A stretch of DNA of 64,000 nt from Vibrio splendidus (GTDB taxonomy: Bacteria > Pseudomonadota > Gammaproteobacteria > Enterobacterales > Vibrionaceae), in contig NZ_CP031055.1 of NCBI RefSeq assembly GCF_003345295.1, positions 1,178,001 through 1,242,000 of the forward strand, in the 5' to 3' direction. Below are positions 1 to 8,008 of this stretch, piece after piece. Position numbers and translations under genes: made by a program. Under the pieces are notes generated by a model, which searched no databases, had not been told where the DNA came from, and saw only the letters and a program-made list of their open reading frames with translations. Numbering within the stretch: position 1 is the first letter of the stretch; each line of letters opens with the position of its first letter.

Positions 1-2
1 TG

Positions 3-209
3 CGAGTAGCCACAGTACACCCAGCGATCTGTGGTCGAGATTTCGAGGTAGTGAAGCAAGGGGAGCCTTTGCTCGCGACTTTCTTTGGTTATGATATCTA
101 TTGGGAGCGCGAACAAGATATCTATCCCCATTTCATTAATGAAAGTGCTTACGCTAAAGCCAACATTGCAATGGCACTGGCAGAAAAGCGTTTGGTTTCG
201 GTGAGTTAG
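3..209 (+). CDS. Aspartoacylase-family deacylase, C-terminal end (partial)
   Basis: The gene begins before the window; 68 codons are visible, ending in a TAG stop at 207-209. The visible residues (VHPAICGRDF, then GEPLLATFFG, then YPHFINESAY) follow the C-terminal pattern of aspartoacylase/AstE-type zinc carboxypeptidases: a histidine-proline turn, a GDP/GEP loop and a YPxFxNExAY motif near the end. The family removes acyl groups from N-acyl amino acids such as N-acetyl-aspartate. The catalytic zinc site is outside the window, so substrate cannot be judged. A strong hairpin terminator follows about 27 bases later. Confidence 0.72.
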   Translation, partial: RVATVHPAICGRDFEVVKQGEPLLATFFGYDIYWEREQDIYPHFINESAYAKANIAMALAEKRLVSVS

Positions 210-235
210 TGATTTACACATAGCTGATTGGTTAA

Positions 236-276
236 AAAGCCCTATGAATGTATCAATCCATAGGGCTTTGATTTTA
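236..276 (+). terminator. Rho-independent terminator after aspartoacylase gene
   Basis: An 11-bp perfect stem (AAAGCCCTATG with CATAGGGCTTT) with a 12-base loop is followed by a T-rich stretch. It lies between the aspartoacylase stop and the convergent end of the GTPase gene, so it may serve both strands. Confidence 0.8.
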
Positions 277-304
277 GGGTGGGATAAGGGTTAACCAGTT
301 CTGG

Positions 305-1312
305 TTAAATCTGACACGCCAACAATTGGTTCTCTAGGTCACTATCTATGCTTTGGCCTATAACCTCAATTCTGGTTTCATTGCATTCATCAAGTTCACA
401 CTCTGTTAGACCATCTTCCGTTAAGTTGTAACCAAAGATGCCGCTTTGAGTGATGAACACCGCTTTCATTCGTTCGGCTTTGAGTCCAACTAATACATTA
501 AGCAATTGCTGACGGTCGAACAGTTTGTCAGCCGCGAATCGCCAACCAATACTTTCAAACCCTTCACCTTGGTTGCTCGCCTTTATCATGCCGCTTTCTG
601 GCATCGGTAATTCAGAAGCGAGTGGCTTATCTTGTTTATGATCATGGTGGTGATGGTGCCGATGAGCTTGATGATGGTAAAAGCTGGTGTTTCCATCAAA
701 CTCGTCTGAAGGGATCTTACCGTGATGGGCAAATATTAGCTTGGTGTCTGGGTGACAAACCTGTGCGACGTACTCAGCCAGTTTTTCTGCATCGCCACTT
801 TTGTAGAGGTCGACTTTATTACCCACAATGGTGTCGGCAATGGTGATTTGCTGATTGAAGGTATCGTGTTCAGAATAGCGTGTGTCAGAAAGCTTGCGGG
901 CATCAACCAAAGTAATGTTTTTCTGCAGTGACAGTACTTTGCGATAGTGCTCTGAAGACAAGACTTCTAGCACTTCTTTAGGGTGACCAAGCCCGGTTGG
1001 CTCAATCAATAAGCGATCAGGTTTTGCCTCAGACAGCAGTTGATTCAGTGCGATCTGCATCGGTAAACCAGCCGCGCAACACATACAGCCGCCAGGCACT
1101 TCACGAATAAACACTTGTTGTTTGCTGTCGTTCCCTTGGATCAAACTGCCATCAACGCCAATTTCTCCAAATTCGTTCACCAAAATAGCCCAGTTTTCAT
1201 CAGCGGGCTTATTCTTCATTAGGTTGAGAATCGCAGTGGTTTTACCCACGCCGAGAAAGCCGGTAATGATATTGGTTGGAATACCCAAGATAGGCTTTTT
1301 ATCAGAGCTCAT
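305..1312 (-). CDS. CobW/COG0523-family zinc-associated GTPase
   Basis: A G3E-family P-loop GTPase of the COG0523 group, whose members deliver zinc or other metals to client proteins. Counting from the chosen start, the Walker A motif GFLGVGKT lies at residues 18-25, the metal-binding CxCC motif (GGCMCC) at 76-79, an NKVD guanine-specificity motif follows, and a histidine-rich stretch lies before the C-terminal CobW domain. The upstream ATG at 1339 is in frame, but the ATG at 1312 has a GGAG ribosome site eight bases away, so 1312 is preferred. It overlaps the stop of the carbonic-anhydrase-like gene by 11 bases, so the two are probably translationally coupled. Placement behind zur under a Zur box suggests a zinc-limitation role; the client is unknown. 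Confidence 0.88.
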   Translation of the reverse strand: MSSDKKPILGIPTNIITGFLGVGKTTAILNLMKNKPADENWAILVNEFGEIGVDGSLIQGNDSKQQVFIREVPGGCMCCAAGLPMQIALNQLLSEAKPDRLLIEPTGLGHPKEVLEVLSSEHYRKVLSLQKNITLVDARKLSDTRYSEHDTFNQQITIADTIVGNKVDLYKSGDAEKLAEYVAQVCHPDTKLIFAHHGKIPSDEFDGNTSFYHHQAHRHHHHHDHKQDKPLASELPMPESGMIKASNQGEGFESIGWRFAADKLFDRQQLLNVLVGLKAERMKAVFITQSGIFGYNLTEDGLTECELDECNETRIEVIGQSIDSDLENQLLACQI

Positions 1313-1940
1313 TGGCAATTCTCCGATAACCTTGCACAAGGGTATGGTTTGCTGAAACGACCGATTCTGAAAACGCAGAATACTCAGGTGGGACCTTGGA
1401 GATATTGTTCAAATCAAACCCTGAGCCAATATTGGTCATCGGTGGTACGTGGAAGTTCTCGGGTAAGTCATGCCCGTCTACCACGCAGTTATGGCGAATC
1501 ACACAACCTTTGCCAATCACCGCATTAAAGACCACAGAGTTGAAGCCAATAAAAACGTCGTCACAGACCTCGCAAGGGCCATGAATAATCGAGCGATGGG
1601 CGATGGATGAACGTTCACCAATGGTGACGGCAGCGCCAGCTTTTGAGTGAATAACCACACCGTCTTGAATATTGGTATCACGCTTGATTACGATGGCTTC
1701 CATATCGCCTTGTTCATTGATTTCGTCAGCACGAATAACGGCGTAAGGGCCAATAAACACGTTATCATCAATGATGACCTTGCCACAGATGATGGCCGTT
1801 GGATCAATGAAAGCGGTCTCCGATACTTTTGGCATATGGCCGCTTGGATTTCTTCTTAACATATTGAGCTCTTTTATTTTTTCGTAATGCCACTGGGCAT
1901 ACCACCATTGATGGCGCTGGGCATTTATGTATCGACGCAT
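1302..1940 (-). CDS. Gamma-carbonic-anhydrase-like hexapeptide-repeat protein
   Basis: A left-handed beta-helix protein of the gamma-carbonic anhydrase/YrdA group (212 codons). Repeated hexapeptide turns such as IICGKVIIDDNVFIGPYAVIRAD and the conserved NIQDGVVIHS and HRSIIHGPCEVCDDVFIGFNSVVF segments are visible; histidines in these segments match the metal ligand positions of the family. The ORF starts inside the zur gene (16-base overlap); a second ATG at 1862 (MLRRNPSG) would remove 26 tryptophan-rich residues and cannot be excluded. It sits between zur and a COG0523 GTPase, the arrangement expected for a paralogue made during zinc starvation. Enzyme activity is not demonstrable from sequence. 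Confidence 0.82.
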   Translation of the reverse strand: MRRYINAQRHQWWYAQWHYEKIKELNMLRRNPSGHMPKVSETAFIDPTAIICGKVIIDDNVFIGPYAVIRADEINEQGDMEAIVIKRDTNIQDGVVIHSKAGAAVTIGERSSIAHRSIIHGPCEVCDDVFIGFNSVVFNAVIGKGCVIRHNCVVDGHDLPENFHVPPMTNIGSGFDLNNISKVPPEYSAFSESVVSANHTLVQGYRRIANEL

Positions 1941-2380
1941 TCATCGCACACGCAGTTAATCTCCAATTGAGGGCTGACCACGGTGAAACCTTCTTGTTTA
2001 ATGTGGGATTGAAGCCCGTGAATCATGGCAGGGTCGATGGTTTGCTCGCTGATTTTGTCGCACTTTGAGCAAATTAAAAATTGAGGGATACCATGCTCAT
2101 GTTCGCAAAGGATATGGTCGCAGAGGATGTATTTGTTGGAGACTTTAAGTTTGTGCGCTAAGTGATGCTCTTCAAGAAACTCCAACACCCTATAAACCGA
2201 CATTGCTTGAACATGCTGGTCAAAGTGCTCTTTACAATAATCAACGATTTCATAGGCTGACAGCGCTTTATTGGCATGAATCAAGGTTCGCAGAATTAAC
2301 TGTCTTTTGGCCGTAAATTGTTTGCCACTGACTTTACAGCCCTGTTTTACATGTTCAATGATCGCTTCAATGTCTCTCAT
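1925..2380 (-). CDS. zur: Zur-type zinc-responsive Fur-family repressor
   Basis: A 151-residue Fur-superfamily regulator. The N-terminal winged helix holds the family pattern (TAKRQLILRTLI, then AYEIVDYC and SVYRVLEFLEE); the C-terminal dimerisation half contains two cysteine pairs, ICSKC and CVCDEC, typical of the structural zinc site of Zur. It represses zinc uptake and zinc-sparing genes when zinc is sufficient. The gene heads an operon with a gamma-carbonic-anhydrase-like protein and a COG0523 GTPase. A perfect palindrome with the Zur consensus core lies 25-48 bases before the start codon, so autoregulation is likely. Identification as Zur rather than Fur or PerR rests mainly on that box and the operon content. 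Confidence 0.9.
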   Translation of the reverse strand: MRDIEAIIEHVKQGCKVSGKQFTAKRQLILRTLIHANKALSAYEIVDYCKEHFDQHVQAMSVYRVLEFLEEHHLAHKLKVSNKYILCDHILCEHEHGIPQFLICSKCDKISEQTIDPAMIHGLQSHIKQEGFTVVSPQLEINCVCDECVDT

Positions 2381-2404
2381 TCAATCTACATAATTAATGA
2401 CAAT

Positions 2405-2428
2405 ATTGATATGTTATAACATATCAAT
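2405..2428. promoter_or_regulatory. Zur box upstream of the zur operon
   Basis: A perfect 24-bp inverted repeat centred on GATATGTTATAACATATC. The gammaproteobacterial Zur consensus is close to GAAATGTTATAACATTTC, so the core matches at all but the two symmetric arm positions. It lies directly upstream of the zur start on the minus strand. Confidence 0.85.
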
Positions 2429-2575
2429 TTGAAGTATGGAACGTACTTTTTCTTTGTGGGTGTCTAGGATAAATACTCAGGGTGATGAATATTAGTTTTG
2501 GCTGAGGTAGGTAATGAAAAGACTCGCCAAGCAATCATGGCGAGGGCTTACGGAATAAGGAGCATGCTGAAATTT

Positions 2576-3334
2576 TTAAACCAAATTTACTGGCGCTTTG
2601 AGTGTTGGGTGGAAAATACCCTTGGCGCCCATGTCGACAATGGCATAGTCGTTGACTCCTTCAGTCATTCGGTTGTGCGACTGACTAATCTTTAGTGTTT
2701 TTAACATTAACTCCTCAAGCTTAGCGTTATATTCTTTAAATTCGTCTTCGGTCAGCCTAAGCCTGGCAGTAATAAAGTAAGCCTGTTTGTTACGTGCATC
2801 GATATATTGCACGGCCTGTTTTAATGCATCTATGACTTGATTTTTGAACGTGACGCTAAATTGCGCTTGTTCAGAGAAAGCTGTATTTGTAGGTACAATG
2901 ACGTGGAATTTTAAGCCAGATAACATCGTTATTAGTTTTAACTGTTCAAGTTTCCTGAGGTAGATATGCAGTGATGGTTCGTTTAAATCATAACTGGCCA
3001 TTAACTGTTGAGCGTTTGCTCCTTCATTTACAATATCTTGGAAAATAGTAAATAACGGCGGCTCTTTACAGAAGGCTGCATCTTGCTCATCCGTAAATAG
3101 TGATACCGAGGCTAATGCTTCTTCTGCTTCTGTGATAATGGCTGATAGAGGAAGCTGAATTAATTCACATATCTTTTGTAACTTCAAAATAGAGAGCGAT
3201 TGATGGCCGTTCAGCAATCGTTTAATGCTTATTTCGGAAGTTTTTGTGAACTCTGAAACTTCTTTATAAGAGATACCCGCCTTTTTTAAATGGCGTTTGA
3301 TTGTTGTGCAAATTTCGTCGTCAAGTGCGTCCAT
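2576..3334 (-). CDS. XRE-family helix-turn-helix transcriptional regulator
   Basis: A 252-residue protein with an N-terminal Cro/CI-type helix-turn-helix (about residues 10-65, with KEVSEFTKTSEISIKRLLNG as the recognition region) followed by a helical region of unknown type that may hold an effector or oligomerisation domain. It resembles the XRE-plus-uncharacterised-C-terminus regulators common in Vibrio. It is divergent from the SDR gene across 128 bases, so control of that neighbour is plausible but unproven. The target is unknown. Confidence 0.75.
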   Translation of the reverse strand: MDALDDEICTTIKRHLKKAGISYKEVSEFTKTSEISIKRLLNGHQSLSILKLQKICELIQLPLSAIITEAEEALASVSLFTDEQDAAFCKEPPLFTIFQDIVNEGANAQQLMASYDLNEPSLHIYLRKLEQLKLITMLSGLKFHVIVPTNTAFSEQAQFSVTFKNQVIDALKQAVQYIDARNKQAYFITARLRLTEDEFKEYNAKLEELMLKTLKISQSHNRMTEGVNDYAIVDMGAKGIFHPTLKAPVNLV

Positions 3335-3462
3335 TACTCTATACCATCGCTATTTCATACACCTAAGGTAGCATAAAGTGTCACTTTTATTATTCTCTTT
3401 GAAATGTAAGCGATCTTTTTTGATACTTCCTTTCGGTAATCAATACTATTTGAGAGGTTGCG

Positions 3463-4194
3463 ATGAATTTAAGGTTAGGGAATATCAATGTTGTTGTCAC
3501 TGGAGGTTCTAGTGGAATTGGGGCGAAAATAGTTGAAGGCTTTGCTAACGAAGGGGCGAATGTTTGGTTCTGTGGCCGTTCTCAACATCGGATAGATAAG
3601 CTGCTTAAACAACTTGGAAAGGCGCCAAAGCAAGTGGTCGGAAAAGTGGTCGATGTCCATAATTTGGTACAAATGAAAGCTTGGATCGAGTCAATTCCGA
3701 ATATCGATATTTTTGTTCCCAATGTAAGTGCACTCTCTGATGAATGGGAAGATGTTCTGCAAAAAGACATTGCAGCCACGCAACAGGGTATTGCGTTAGT
3801 TTTACCTAAATTGCTTGAGTCGCGTTGCGCAGCAATTACCTATATTGGGTCGAAAGCGAGTGGATATACAGTTTGTAACGCCAATGCTTATGGAGCAGGG
3901 AAGGCCGCGCTTGCCCATTATATGAAGTCCTTGTCTTTGACCTACGTTCGTAAGGTGAGAGTCAATACTGTTTCGCCTGGAGACACATATATTGCTGATG
4001 GTTTATGGGGGCGGTGTAAGCGTGAAGAGCCGGACACTTTCCAGAAAGTTATCGATAGAAATCCAATGGGTCGCTTAGCTACCCCTGAAGAAGTAGCCAA
4101 CGTGGTGACCTTTATTTCTAGTCCTGCTGCGAGTTTTGTTTCTGGGGCAAACTGGTACGTAGATGGAGCATCGACCAGCCATGTTCAATACTAG
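3463..4194 (+). CDS. SDR-family NAD(P)-dependent oxidoreductase
   Basis: A 243-residue classical short-chain dehydrogenase. The cofactor motif TGGSSGIG is at residues 13-20, the catalytic serine about residue 130 (ITYIGSKAS), and the YxxxK pair at Tyr143 and Lys147. The C-terminal FVSGANWYVDGA segment is typical of the family. A GAGAGG ribosome site precedes the ATG. The substrate cannot be told from sequence. The gene is monocistronic here and divergent from an XRE regulator. Confidence 0.85.
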   Translation: MNLRLGNINVVVTGGSSGIGAKIVEGFANEGANVWFCGRSQHRIDKLLKQLGKAPKQVVGKVVDVHNLVQMKAWIESIPNIDIFVPNVSALSDEWEDVLQKDIAATQQGIALVLPKLLESRCAAITYIGSKASGYTVCNANAYGAGKAALAHYMKSLSLTYVRKVRVNTVSPGDTYIADGLWGRCKREEPDTFQKVIDRNPMGRLATPEEVANVVTFISSPAASFVSGANWYVDGASTSHVQY

Positions 4195-4717
4195 CCGTAT
4201 CGGCTAGGTTGTTTATGCAAAGGTGAGCTTTATTATGTTAACTTCTAAACAAGTGACTCCGTGGGAAGCGTAACTCAGTAAGGTTTTATTCAGGCTAATT
4301 CGAATTAAATGCTGAAATGATACAAATCTCATATTTAATAACGCTTATTTAATAACCTCTGTTGAGTCCGATATCAAATCAAGTCGCTGATTTTATTGGG
4401 TATAGGATAAAAGTCTCAAAAATTATCATTTAGGTCTCTAAAGTATTAAATTCTATTTTTAGTTAATTAATAGGCATGTTGTTCTATTTGATGGTGGTTA
4501 AGTAGATGTTTTTTAGCCATATATGTGAATTTACAAGCGACTTATCTTTCTGATTTGAAAGAATAATTAAATAGTTGAGATAAAAAAGTTGGCGAAAATC
4601 AGAAGCTTGGCATACACTTTCCTTGTAAACGACCTTATCTCATTGATTGAATAGGGTAAATGCTTTGGCGCTACTGGCGATGGTAGCAATGTATAACATA
4701 GCTTTGAGGAAAGTTTT
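4195..4717. other. AT-rich gap between SDR gene and ihfA
   Basis: About 520 bases with no convincing gene. Small overlapping ORFs here have no ribosome site or recognisable product. The last 150 bases probably contain the ihfA promoter and leader. In most gammaproteobacteria pheT would occupy the region immediately upstream of ihfA; no pheT coding sequence was recognised here. Confidence 0.5.
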
Positions 4718-5014
4718 ATGGCACTCACTAAAGCCGATTTGGCTGAGAACCTGTTTGAAACACTCGGATACAGCAAGCGGGATGCCAAGGAAACGGTTGA
4801 AGTGTTTTTCGAAGAAGTTCGTAAGGCACTTGAAAATGGCGAACAGGTAAAACTGTCTGGTTTTGGTAACTTTGATCTTCGTGAGAAAAACGAGCGACCT
4901 GGTCGTAACCCGAAAACTGGTGAAGACATTCCAATTTCTGCTCGACGTGTTGTTACTTTTAGACCGGGACAAAAATTAAAGGCCCGAGTCGAGAATATTA
5001 AAATCGAGAAGTAG
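4718..5014 (+). CDS. ihfA: Integration host factor subunit alpha
   Basis: A 98-residue HU/IHF-family DNA-bending protein. The sequence is canonical: MALTKADLAENLFE at the N terminus, the KLSGFGNFDLREKNERPGRNPKTGE beta-arm region including the conserved Pro that intercalates into DNA, and RRVVTFRPGQKLK near the end. With IhfB it bends DNA at promoters, origins and recombination sites. A GAGGAAAG ribosome site precedes the ATG. It is normally downstream of pheST; here the upstream neighbour is an SDR gene about 520 bases away, so it must use its own promoter. A strong terminator follows the stop. Confidence 0.97.
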   Translation: MALTKADLAENLFETLGYSKRDAKETVEVFFEEVRKALENGEQVKLSGFGNFDLREKNERPGRNPKTGEDIPISARRVVTFRPGQKLKARVENIKIEK

Positions 5015-5023
5015 CCAAGCAAT

Positions 5024-5049
5024 AGACCACGCCTAGCGTGGTCTTTTTG
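5024..5049 (+). terminator. Rho-independent terminator after ihfA
   Basis: A 9-bp stem AGACCACGC with GCGTGGTCT, a 3-base loop and a run of T residues, ten bases after the ihfA stop. Confidence 0.92.
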
Positions 5050-5121
5050 TATCTATCCCAAGGAAAAACACCCATTCAATCTCTAACGGCTTTAACTTCC
5101 AAATTCCAAACCCAATCCTAG

Positions 5122-5149
5122 ATTCACCATTCACCATTCACCATTCACC
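5122..5149. repeat. Tandem repeat, 7-bp unit ATTCACC x4
   Basis: Four perfect head-to-tail copies of ATTCACC in the gap between ihfA and the next membrane protein gene. The rest of this 440-base gap holds no recognisable gene. Confidence 0.9.
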
Positions 5150-5338
5150 GTCATTATGCCCATCTCTTTAGATTCGTTGATTTCACGGTTGGTTCTCAAC
5201 CCCACAGCTTAAGACTGATGTATTTCCGAGCCTGTCATAACTTTATCTGCACCATATACTTTTAAAGTTCACCCAATTGTCTAGTTTGCTTCTTATGCTT
5301 GTACTAGGAACTCAGTGTAAACAGATACAAAAAACACT

Positions 5339-5352
5339 AGACCGATCGGTTT
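5339..5352. promoter_or_regulatory. TetR-type operator-like palindrome
   Basis: AGACCGATCGGTTT contains the perfect palindrome ACCGATCGGT. It resembles the NemR-type TetR-family operator pattern TAGACCnnnnGGTCTA. It lies about 105 bases upstream of the membrane protein start. No TetR gene is adjacent, so the regulator would act from elsewhere. Confidence 0.5.
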
Positions 5353-5457
5353 GTTTTGTTTATTGTGTCAGCAGTACAGAGTGAAAGGGTGGCTGAAAAT
5401 CAGGAAATTTCTGCACAGAGCCTTTCAAACAGGCAGTTCAAAGAGAGAATCGCATCT

Positions 5458-5949
5458 ATGACACTAGCATTGGAAAGTTATCTATTCATTGGGTTTTCAA
5501 TGGCGCTATTGAGTCTTTGGAAAACGTATTCAGGGCCTGCTCTGGCAGCGCTCATGTCATATTCATACCCTGAAATGCTATTATTTAATCTACTTCCCGC
5601 ATTACTGGCAGCTTATGTTGGGTGGAAGGTCGCGCCAGTTTATTCGAGCATTTTTAATCGCCACAAAACCGTTGCTTTTAAGCCCAAGCTGAGACGCTTT
5701 ATGAAGCGATGGAATAAATATGGTCAACTTACGATGGCTGTTTTAGCCCCTGTTCTGGTGGGAATTCCAAGCTACACCTTTGTTTCGAAGCGGCTTAATC
5801 AAGGTTGGAGAAAGACGTTCGCCATGCTGACGTTGTCGATCTTAGGTTGGAGTGGTTTGGCTTATGGCTGTTTCTTGTTACTCGATGTTGAGCAGTACAT
5901 TGCCATCGAAAGCATCATACCTAACGCAATGCTTGAAGAAATTAAATAG
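5458..5949 (+). CDS. Small integral membrane protein of unknown function
   Basis: About 163 residues from the ATG at 5458, which has a GAGAGAA ribosome site eight bases upstream; a longer form from a TTG at 5356 is open but less likely. Three to four hydrophobic segments are visible (around SYLFIGFSMALLSLW, MLLFNLLPALLAAYVGW, LTMAVLAPVLVGI and MLTLSILGWSGLAYGCFLL). Basic loops between them suggest an inner membrane protein. I do not recognise the family. It is followed 39 bases later by an NAD(P)-binding protein gene and may be cotranscribed, possibly under the TetR-like operator. Confidence 0.6.
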   Translation: MTLALESYLFIGFSMALLSLWKTYSGPALAALMSYSYPEMLLFNLLPALLAAYVGWKVAPVYSSIFNRHKTVAFKPKLRRFMKRWNKYGQLTMAVLAPVLVGIPSYTFVSKRLNQGWRKTFAMLTLSILGWSGLAYGCFLLLDVEQYIAIESIIPNAMLEEIK

Positions 5950-5988
5950 TACACAGTAAGTGTTAATCGACTAAATGGTGAAACTAAT

Positions 5989-6654
5989 ATGAACAAATCA
6001 ATAATTATTGCTGGTGCGAGTGGCCTAGTCGGTAAAGAAACGCTTGCTGCACTGCTTAAAAGTGATGAGGTAAATCGCGTTTATGCATTGTCTCGACATC
6101 GATTGGCTGTTGAAGGTTCTAAGTTGACTCAAGTGATTGACGAAGCGCTGTCAGTCTCTCCAGACATCACAATGGATCAACCGCCAGAGATTGGCATCAT
6201 TGCTTTGGGTAGCACGATTAAGAAAGCTGGCACGAAAGAAAAACTGCGCGAAATTGATGTCCATTTAGTCACAGCTACCGCTGAGAAAATGCAGCAGCTT
6301 GGCGTAGGTCACATCATTGTTGTGTCATGCCTTGGAGCGGATATTAACGCTCGTTCCCATTACCTTCGTTGCAAAGGTGAGATGGAAGCAAAGGTCGAAT
6401 CTCTGGGTTTTGAACAAACGACTTTTTTACATCCCGGGCCTTTAGCGGGCGACCGTGATGAGAAAAGAACGGATGAAAAATTTCTGCAAGGTTTATTGAA
6501 AATTGTTAAGCCGCTAATGATCGGCAATCTAAGTAAATATGTCCCGATTGAGTCGTCTGTTATTGCTCAAAGCATTTTGACGATATCGATGATGCCCCAT
6601 TCCAATCAGGTTGAAAGATTGAACTCGGTTGCGATGAATCAGCTCATTTCTTAG
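5989..6654 (+). CDS. NAD(P)-binding atypical SDR (NmrA/HTATIP2-like)
   Basis: A 221-residue Rossmann-fold protein with a glycine motif GASGLVG at residues 9-15 and the conserved segment SHYLRCKGEMEAKVE, which places a YxxxK-like pair in the catalytic position of extended or atypical SDRs. The HPGPLAGDRDEKRTDEK block is shared with another gene in this window (41253-41948). No substrate is predictable. It follows the membrane protein on the same strand with 39 bases between. Confidence 0.78.
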   Translation: MNKSIIIAGASGLVGKETLAALLKSDEVNRVYALSRHRLAVEGSKLTQVIDEALSVSPDITMDQPPEIGIIALGSTIKKAGTKEKLREIDVHLVTATAEKMQQLGVGHIIVVSCLGADINARSHYLRCKGEMEAKVESLGFEQTTFLHPGPLAGDRDEKRTDEKFLQGLLKIVKPLMIGNLSKYVPIESSVIAQSILTISMMPHSNQVERLNSVAMNQLIS

Positions 6655-6674
6655 CGTGAATCTGCGTTCACTCT

Positions 6675-6708
6675 ACTGATACTGATACTGTATAGGTATA
6701 GGTATAGC
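6675..6708. repeat. Short hexamer tandem repeats (TACTGA then TATAGG)
   Basis: Two abutting hexanucleotide arrays, TACTGA-type then TATAGG-type, about three copies each, directly after the stop of the NAD(P)-binding protein and before the DUF302 lipoprotein. Confidence 0.75.
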
Positions 6709-6745
6709 TTTGTTGGGCATGTGATTAAAAATTAAGAGGTTATCA

Positions 6746-7612
6746 ATGAAAAACTGCTCTTTAATGATGTTGCTGGCGTTACCTTTGATGGGATGTGAGT
6801 CAACAGTTGATCCCATTGCTTATGTCTCTGAGCTACAAGCCGTCGATCAGAATGCTTTGACCGTCGAAGCTAATGCCCAAGGGCAAAATTTAGATCATGT
6901 GCTGACTATCGACCATTCTCGTTTAGCGGAACAAGCAGGAGAGTATTTGGCTCCAAGTCGTGTGGATTTCTACACCAATGACGCTCTTAATACCGCATTA
7001 CTAAAACTCAACCCGGAAGTAGGACTCGATCTGCCTTTTCGAGTTTTAAACTACATGGAAGGCGGGATTCAAAAGACGGTCTACACAGACGCGGAGTTTA
7101 TTCAAAAAAGACATGGGATCACAGATGAACCCACGCTTACACAATACCAACTGCAGGTTGAGCAGCTTGTTCGTGGGCTAGACAACGTTTCTGCGGTTAA
7201 TAGTGACACCTTAGAGCAAGGGTATGGCATTGAAGCGCTTGAATCTAATTATGACTTTGAGACGACCTTAAAGAATATTAAGCGAGATGTTCTTGAACAA
7301 GATGACACGGTTTGGTTTATGAATTGGGACTACAAGGCTCAGGCCGAATCGATTGGACAATCGATTCCTAAAGCAACTTTGTTGGTGTTTGGAGGGCCAG
7401 CTCCTGGCGCGACCGCGATGACTGATTTTCCTAGCATTGGTCTAGATGCTTTTGGTCAAAAGGTTCTTGTTATCGAGCAAGGGGACAAGGTTATTGTGCT
7501 CTATAACGACATTGTCGAGATGTCGGAACTGCATTACGGTGATAACGCAATATCTCACAAGATCATTAACTTTCGATTAAGCAAAACCCTTGGCGGATCA
7601 GTATCGAAGTAG
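6746..7612 (+). CDS. DUF302-domain lipoprotein
   Basis: A 288-residue exported protein. The N terminus MKNCSLMMLLALPLMGCEST is a lipoprotein signal with the lipobox LMGC (Cys17). Two DUF302-like segments are visible: a degenerate one near residues 75-125 (VDFYTNDALNTALLKLNPEVGLDLPFRVL) and a classic one near 210-260 (FGGPAPGATAMTDFPSIGLDAFGQKVLV). DUF302 domains bind small ligands or heme in some proteins, but the role here is unknown. A good AGAGG ribosome site precedes the ATG. It appears to be monocistronic. Confidence 0.8.
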   Translation: MKNCSLMMLLALPLMGCESTVDPIAYVSELQAVDQNALTVEANAQGQNLDHVLTIDHSRLAEQAGEYLAPSRVDFYTNDALNTALLKLNPEVGLDLPFRVLNYMEGGIQKTVYTDAEFIQKRHGITDEPTLTQYQLQVEQLVRGLDNVSAVNSDTLEQGYGIEALESNYDFETTLKNIKRDVLEQDDTVWFMNWDYKAQAESIGQSIPKATLLVFGGPAPGATAMTDFPSIGLDAFGQKVLVIEQGDKVIVLYNDIVEMSELHYGDNAISHKIINFRLSKTLGGSVSK

Positions 7613-7666
7613 GGGGTGTTTTTACTAGAAGCGCTATTTGTTTGCTAAGCGGTTCCAGTAAGTCTG

Positions 7667-7706
7667 TATATCTATATCTATATCTATATCTATATCTATA
7701 TCTATA
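7667..7706. repeat. Tandem repeat, 6-bp unit TATATC, about 6.7 copies
   Basis: A perfect hexamer array in the gap between the DUF302 gene and the sulfite dehydrogenase operon. It is followed four bases later by a second, unrelated array. Confidence 0.92.
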
Positions 7707-7710
7707 GTTT

Positions 7711-7749
7711 ACCAATTACCAATTACCAATTACCAATTACCAATTACCA
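7711..7749. repeat. Tandem repeat, 7-bp unit ACCAATT x5
   Basis: Five perfect copies of ACCAATT plus a partial copy, adjacent to the TATATC array. The remaining part of this 478-base gap holds an 18-bp palindrome but no gene. Confidence 0.92.
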
Positions 7750-8008
7750 TCGCATGAGCTCTGTTTACGCCCGTCAAGCAGAGATCTTATGTCTAGTTAT
7801 TCTCCACAGTCGATCAATACCTGCCATTTCAGCTCAGTCATACAACTTTGTTCCCAGCACCTTATCTTGTATCCATACATCGATGCCCGTCTTTATTAAT
7901 TACCCGTGCATTTAAAATGGACAGCTAGGCAGTATGTATTCAATGCGTCTTATTTGTTTTTTAAATCCGTTCAGTGAAATTGAACAGAGGTTAAATCTAA
8001 TTGAATTT

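Noticed and set aside
622..846. 74-codon plus-strand ORF inside the CobW-family GTPase gene
   Set aside because: It is an antisense shadow over the His-rich and GTPase coding region, with no ribosome site and no recognisable domain.
2498..2695. 65-codon ORF at the 3' end of the XRE regulator
   Set aside because: It overlaps the regulator on the other strand and has no supporting signal.
4567..5022. 151-codon minus-strand ORF over ihfA
   Set aside because: It lies fully antisense to ihfA, which is certain. Composition is that of a shadow frame.
7667..7749. CRISPR array
   Set aside because: Units of 6-7 bp without spacers are simple tandem repeats, not CRISPR.
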